Below, piece after piece: positions 14,331-17,250 of a stretch of 17,250 nt of DNA. Both the position numbers and the translations under genes were made by a program. The notes under the pieces were generated by a model. It was not told the DNA's origin, did no database searches, and was given only the letters and a program-made list of their open reading frames with translations. Source of the stretch: JADKCL01 sp046050405 (GTDB taxonomy: Bacteria > Bacteroidota > Bacteroidia > J057 > JADKCL01); the NCBI GenBank assembly GCA_046050405.1, contig JBJOPY010000177.1, positions 1 through 17,250 of the forward strand. Direction: 5' to 3'. How positions within the stretch are numbered: position 1 is the first letter of the stretch; each line of letters begins with the position of its first letter.

Positions 14331-15869
14331 CTACCTGTAATAGAGCTTGTAGCTCTTGTCTCCCACGGTCACTAGGCGAGCCTCGTACACGGCGAAGAGG
14401 ATGGGGATCTGGTCACGAAGCATCGGGAACAGATCCTGTGGGTCGATGATGTATTCGGGCAGCTCGTCTTGGAAGGCTAGATAGGTGTCCACCAAGGTCT
14501 CCGTTCGAGAGATCAAGTGGGTTTGGGATTTTGCGCGGAAGGCCTGAAGTTTGAAATATGCCAATGAGAAATTGGTGTAACGCGTCGCACAAGGAAGTCC
14601 CAGCCGTGTGTAGATCGTCGGCTCATACTCCATGACCAGGATTCCGTTTCGCACCTTGGACTTGTCGATGTATTTCTCCAGGGGATGAGGTTCATTCAGC
14701 TGTTGCCTGAAGCCAGAGACCCAGCCATCCGTGCGTATATAGGAGTCTGCCATATCAAACGTGGAAGGAAACGCACTGATGAGGAAGATGCCGAATGTCG
14801 CCAGAGGGTAGGCGGTTGCAGCCACGAAGCATAACTGCCGTATCCATGGGTTGACTTGCATTTCGAAGAATTTCGAGACGTAGATGGCGACGGGAGGCAC
14901 CATGAGGTAAAAATAATGCAGGTAAAGCCTGCCTCCACCGACGATTACCGAGAGCAATGAGGCCCCGAACCAATATAGGAGGAATACCTCGACCTTGCGA
15001 AGGCGAATGCTATTGGTGAAATAGTTCAGCCTGAAGTGTGCCGCTGCAATCAGTGCGAAGAGCAAGAGGGGGCCATAGAGTTTCAGGTACTGGCCGATAT
15101 TGAACAATACCGTGATTTCTTCACCCGGGTTCCTGCCCAGCCATAGATAGTCCAAATTGTACAACAAGCCAATGTCCCAGTAAGCATCCAAAGCATCTGT
15201 AACATAGATGATGCCCAAGAATACCAGAAGGGAGAGGAAAAAACCGGACAGTATCGAAAATATCTCCGCGAGCTTGGGGGGCTGAAGTGTCAAGTACCCG
15301 CCCAGCAATCCGAAGAAAAAAAACAAGGCTTGGTACCTGATCATAAAGCATATGCACAGAAGAACCCCTGCCCAGAACAGGAAGTTGACGTTCTTGGAGC
15401 TTCGGTCTCCCAGATTCAGGATCTGAGAGACGGCCAGAATGATGGGAAGATTGATCAGGATCTCCCCGTTCAACTCTTGAGCGTACCAGGGCACTGCCGT
15501 GAGGAAAATATAAAGGAAGGCAGGCAAGAGGGAAAATTTCTCGATCAATTTGTTGTCCACGACAAACTGGGTGAGAAGCAGGGCAGTGACGAAGATGTAG
15601 ATCACCGTGAAAATCCTTATGGCGATGATGGCCAGACTGCCAAACAGCCAAACAAAGGCTGCATAGAACCACGCCAAAATCGGTGGCTTGTTGTCCCAAG
15701 TGTCCACATACTGCACCCCTCCATCCACGATCTTCTGCCCACAGGTCAGGTAAAAGCTTTCGTCATCTGCAAAATAGTTGGGGTGAAAAGACGGGAGACG
15801 CACCGCCACGGTGATCAGAAACACCACAACGTATGTGAAAAGATGGTTGTATGATAGCAGCCTGAGCAT
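14331..15869 (-). CDS. Membrane glycosyltransferase, GT-C fold (ArnT/PMT-like, GT39)
   Basis: 512 residues with roughly eleven hydrophobic membrane segments over the first 380 and a soluble C-terminal domain of about 130. GT-C enzymes transfer sugar from a polyprenyl-phosphate carrier to lipid or protein on the periplasmic side. The first external loop carries NYFADDESFYLTCGQKI (31-47), an acidic Asp35-Asp36-Glu37 site, followed by YVDTWDNKPP (54-63), both typical of the PMT/ArnT group. Acceptor unknown; sugar addition to lipid A, O-antigen or protein are all possible. The frame continues to a TTG at 15887, but ATG 15869 begins MLRLLSYNHLF and fits the promoter at 15890-15922. The gene appears lower in GC and richer in Phe/Leu/Ile than its neighbours, as expected for a membrane protein. 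It is transcribed alone, between ppiD and purQ. Confidence 0.85.
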   Translation of the reverse strand: MLRLLSYNHLFTYVVVFLITVAVRLPSFHPNYFADDESFYLTCGQKIVDGGVQYVDTWDNKPPILAWFYAAFVWLFGSLAIIAIRIFTVIYIFVTALLLTQFVVDNKLIEKFSLLPAFLYIFLTAVPWYAQELNGEILINLPIILAVSQILNLGDRSSKNVNFLFWAGVLLCICFMIRYQALFFFFGLLGGYLTLQPPKLAEIFSILSGFFLSLLVFLGIIYVTDALDAYWDIGLLYNLDYLWLGRNPGEEITVLFNIGQYLKLYGPLLLFALIAAAHFRLNYFTNSIRLRKVEVFLLYWFGASLLSVIVGGGRLYLHYFYLMVPPVAIYVSKFFEMQVNPWIRQLCFVAATAYPLATFGIFLISAFPSTFDMADSYIRTDGWVSGFRQQLNEPHPLEKYIDKSKVRNGILVMEYEPTIYTRLGLPCATRYTNFSLAYFKLQAFRAKSQTHLISRTETLVDTYLAFQDELPEYIIDPQDLFPMLRDQIPILFAVYEARLVTVGDKSYKLYYR

Positions 15870-15889
15870 GAGAGGGCAAATTGCCAATC

Positions 15890-15922
15890 CAAATTAACCA
15901 CGGAAAAGACAGAATATCAAAA
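15890..15922 (-). promoter_or_regulatory. Promoter for the GT-C glycosyltransferase
   Basis: On the minus strand TTTTG (15922-15918), 20 bp, then TTAATTTG (15897-15890), one mismatch from TAnnTTTG. It lies directly beyond the ppiD terminator and 20 nt before ATG 15869, which supports that start over the TTG at 15887. Confidence 0.5.
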
Positions 15923-15935
15923 TTCATTGAAAATG

Positions 15936-15971
15936 CAGGCGTTCCATCGTGCTGACACGATGGAACGCCTG
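15936..15971 (-). terminator. Strong intrinsic terminator after ppiD
   Basis: A perfect 16-bp stem: CAGGCGTTCCATCGTG (15936-15951) and its exact complement (15956-15971), with a four-base loop. It starts 21 nt beyond the ppiD stop codon on the minus strand and is followed there by CATTTTC. This is the most stable hairpin in the window. Confidence 0.8.
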
Positions 15972-15992
15972 GGGAGATGTGCCTTGGGCATC

Positions 15993-17250
15993 TTAGAATT
16001 CAGCTTTGTAGCGCATGTCGACCACATTTGCGTTTTCGCGCAATGCTTGGAAGATCGCATTGACATTCTGCTCAGACTTGCTGGATTTCAAGGTTTGCAT
16101 TGCAAACATCTTGTTGAACTCATCCATTGGGGCGGGTTCCCGGATGGCATCCAGTTTCACGACAAAAACCCCCGTATTTCCAGCAAGCGGTGCACTCACG
16201 GCATTGGGCTGCAAACCAAAGGCACGTCCGACGACCTTGGGTTCGTTGCCGACATTTGGAACCTCGTTGGAAGCGAAGTGAAGGTCTTTGGATTGCCCAG
16301 TGGTGGCGCCTGCTCCGTAGGCTGTGGCCATTGCTTGAAGATCGGATCCAGCGGTTGCCAAACCGGCCTTAATTTTCTTAGCCTTCACCCAGTTCATCAC
16401 CCTACTTTCAAATGCGGGATCTTCTTTCAGGCTCTCGAGGGTCGAGTATCCACGCGAACCTTTGTATTCCACCTTGGCGAGGACAAAGGCATCCTCCGCC
16501 TCTATGATCTTCTGACAGATGGCGCCTTGCTCATTGTTGAAGGCCCAGGTCACCACACCGCGGCCAGCGGTCAGGCCGAACAGGTTGTAGGTTCCCGGGC
16601 CAATGTTGCCGCTGCTCAGCGTGCGGGCATCTGTGTATTTCTGCGATACAGAGTCCATGTCGCCGCCGGCAAGGATGTCGCCATGGAACAGGGAGGCACG
16701 CTTGAAGATGGAGTCATTGGTCTCGGTTCCTACGCTGACGACGCGGGTAATCGAAGCATAGCTGTAGCGCTTGTTGCTTCGGTCGAGCAGTTCCACGACA
16801 TGGTAACCACTCTTAGAGGAGGTCACGATGATGCTTCCAACCTTGGCGGACTTCAGGTCCTTGGCAAATTGATCCCCGAATGCATTCTCAGTCACCCATC
16901 CCAAGTCGCCACCTTTCACCTTTGTATTGTCATCGGAGTTATCCATGGCGACCTGTGCAAATTTGCTCCTGTCCCCCGCTACGATTCTGAGGAGCGAGTC
17001 TGCCTTTGCCTTGGCCTTCGTGCTGTCTTCCTTGGTCGGGCCATTCAGGGCTACGAGGATGTGACGAAGCTGGACATTGGCATTGAGGCTGTCCTCCTCC
17101 ACCTTGACGATGCGGAGCAACTGGTAGCCCGTGGTTCCCAAAATGGGACCGACGACGGTGTCTGTGCGGCCACCCGCTGCTGACAATGCGGCAGGCAGCT
17201 CGGAGAGCGGCTTGGGCGTTGTGTCCATCATGCGATCATCCGAGCTGGTA
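15993..17250 (-). CDS. PpiD-type peptidyl-prolyl isomerase, C-terminal part (5' end outside window)
   Basis: Periplasmic chaperone and cis-trans prolyl isomerase that helps newly exported proteins fold, normally anchored by one N-terminal helix. The frame is open to the right edge of the window, so the ATG at 17231 is internal and the true start lies beyond. About 419 residues are visible. Numbered from that internal Met, a parvulin domain covers 53-150: NVQLRHILV (52-60), KVKGGDLGWVTENAFG (104-119) and SKSGYHVVELLD (139-150). After it comes a long C-terminal chaperone-like segment, ending VVDMRYKAEF, close to the ends of Bacteroidota PpiD proteins as I recall them. Those are about 700 residues, so roughly 280 residues, with the membrane anchor and SurA-like N-domain, should be missing. 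SurA is the main alternative. Confidence 0.87.
   Translation of the reverse strand, partial: TSSDDRMMDTTPKPLSELPAALSAAGGRTDTVVGPILGTTGYQLLRIVKVEEDSLNANVQLRHILVALNGPTKEDSTKAKAKADSLLRIVAGDRSKFAQVAMDNSDDNTKVKGGDLGWVTENAFGDQFAKDLKSAKVGSIIVTSSKSGYHVVELLDRSNKRYSYASITRVVSVGTETNDSIFKRASLFHGDILAGGDMDSVSQKYTDARTLSSGNIGPGTYNLFGLTAGRGVVTWAFNNEQGAICQKIIEAEDAFVLAKVEYKGSRGYSTLESLKEDPAFESRVMNWVKAKKIKAGLATAGSDLQAMATAYGAGATTGQSKDLHFASNEVPNVGNEPKVVGRAFGLQPNAVSAPLAGNTGVFVVKLDAIREPAPMDEFNKMFAMQTLKSSKSEQNVNAIFQALRENANVVDMRYKAEF

Noticed and set aside
15927..17183. 418-codon open frame on the plus strand, antisense to ppiD
   Set aside because: It mirrors a clear PpiD reading frame, runs through the ppiD terminator hairpin, and shows no domain or promoter of its own.

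Overview
The window reads as a piece of chromosome from a member of the Bacteroidota with moderately high GC for that phylum (mid-50s percent by eye). The grounds are these. Several genes are preceded by the phylum's characteristic -7 element TAnnTTTG, with a TTG or TTTG about 19-21 bp upstream (near purQ, the acyl-CoA dehydrogenase, osmC and the GT-C transferase). Recognisable Shine-Dalgarno sites are few. The gene families have a Bacteroidota flavour: a large PpiD-type peptidyl-prolyl isomerase ending in DMRYK, an acyl-CoA dehydrogenase with an IGEGTSEIQ active site, DsbD with an SFSCTGP motif, and a large secreted helical-repeat protein. No plasmid, phage, insertion sequence, CRISPR, rRNA or tRNA was found. 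It looks like ordinary chromosome with one unusual redox locus.

Layout. Positions 1-4661, plus strand: the 3' end of a ComEA-like helix-hairpin-helix protein, apt (adenine salvage), an acyl-CoA dehydrogenase (fatty acid or branched-chain acid oxidation), and a 745-residue exported protein of unknown function. A group 4-type glycosyltransferase follows that gene after 6 nt (4668-5816). A bidirectional hairpin terminator (6035-6065) separates these from a minus-strand block. Read 5' to 3', that block is aspS (9000-7237), a tiny lipoprotein (7089-6892) and a secreted Gly/His/Asn-rich protein with a C-terminal coiled coil (6878-6126). The last two are 13 nt apart and look like one envelope operon.

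A roughly 500-bp non-coding stretch separates aspS from the divergent osmC-family peroxide-detoxification gene (9512-9940, plus strand). From there to the right end everything is on the minus strand. Reading leftward from the right edge: ppiD (5' end outside the window), a strong 16-bp-stem terminator, a membrane GT-C (ArnT/PMT-like) glycosyltransferase with its own promoter, then purQ with a very good promoter, then an nDsbD-domain lipoprotein and a 912-residue DsbD. The last three are separated by 21 nt and 1 nt and should form one transcript.

How the genes work together. apt, purQ and aspS are housekeeping nucleotide and translation functions. The envelope theme is strong: PpiD (folding of exported proteins), DsbD plus its satellite nDsbD lipoprotein (export of reducing power), two glycosyltransferases, and three exported proteins of unknown role. 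The most unusual item is the DsbD protein, which carries two separate thioredoxin-like domains, each with a TGHSCxNC active site, one on each side of the membrane domain, and lies beside a second, lipid-anchored nDsbD-like module.
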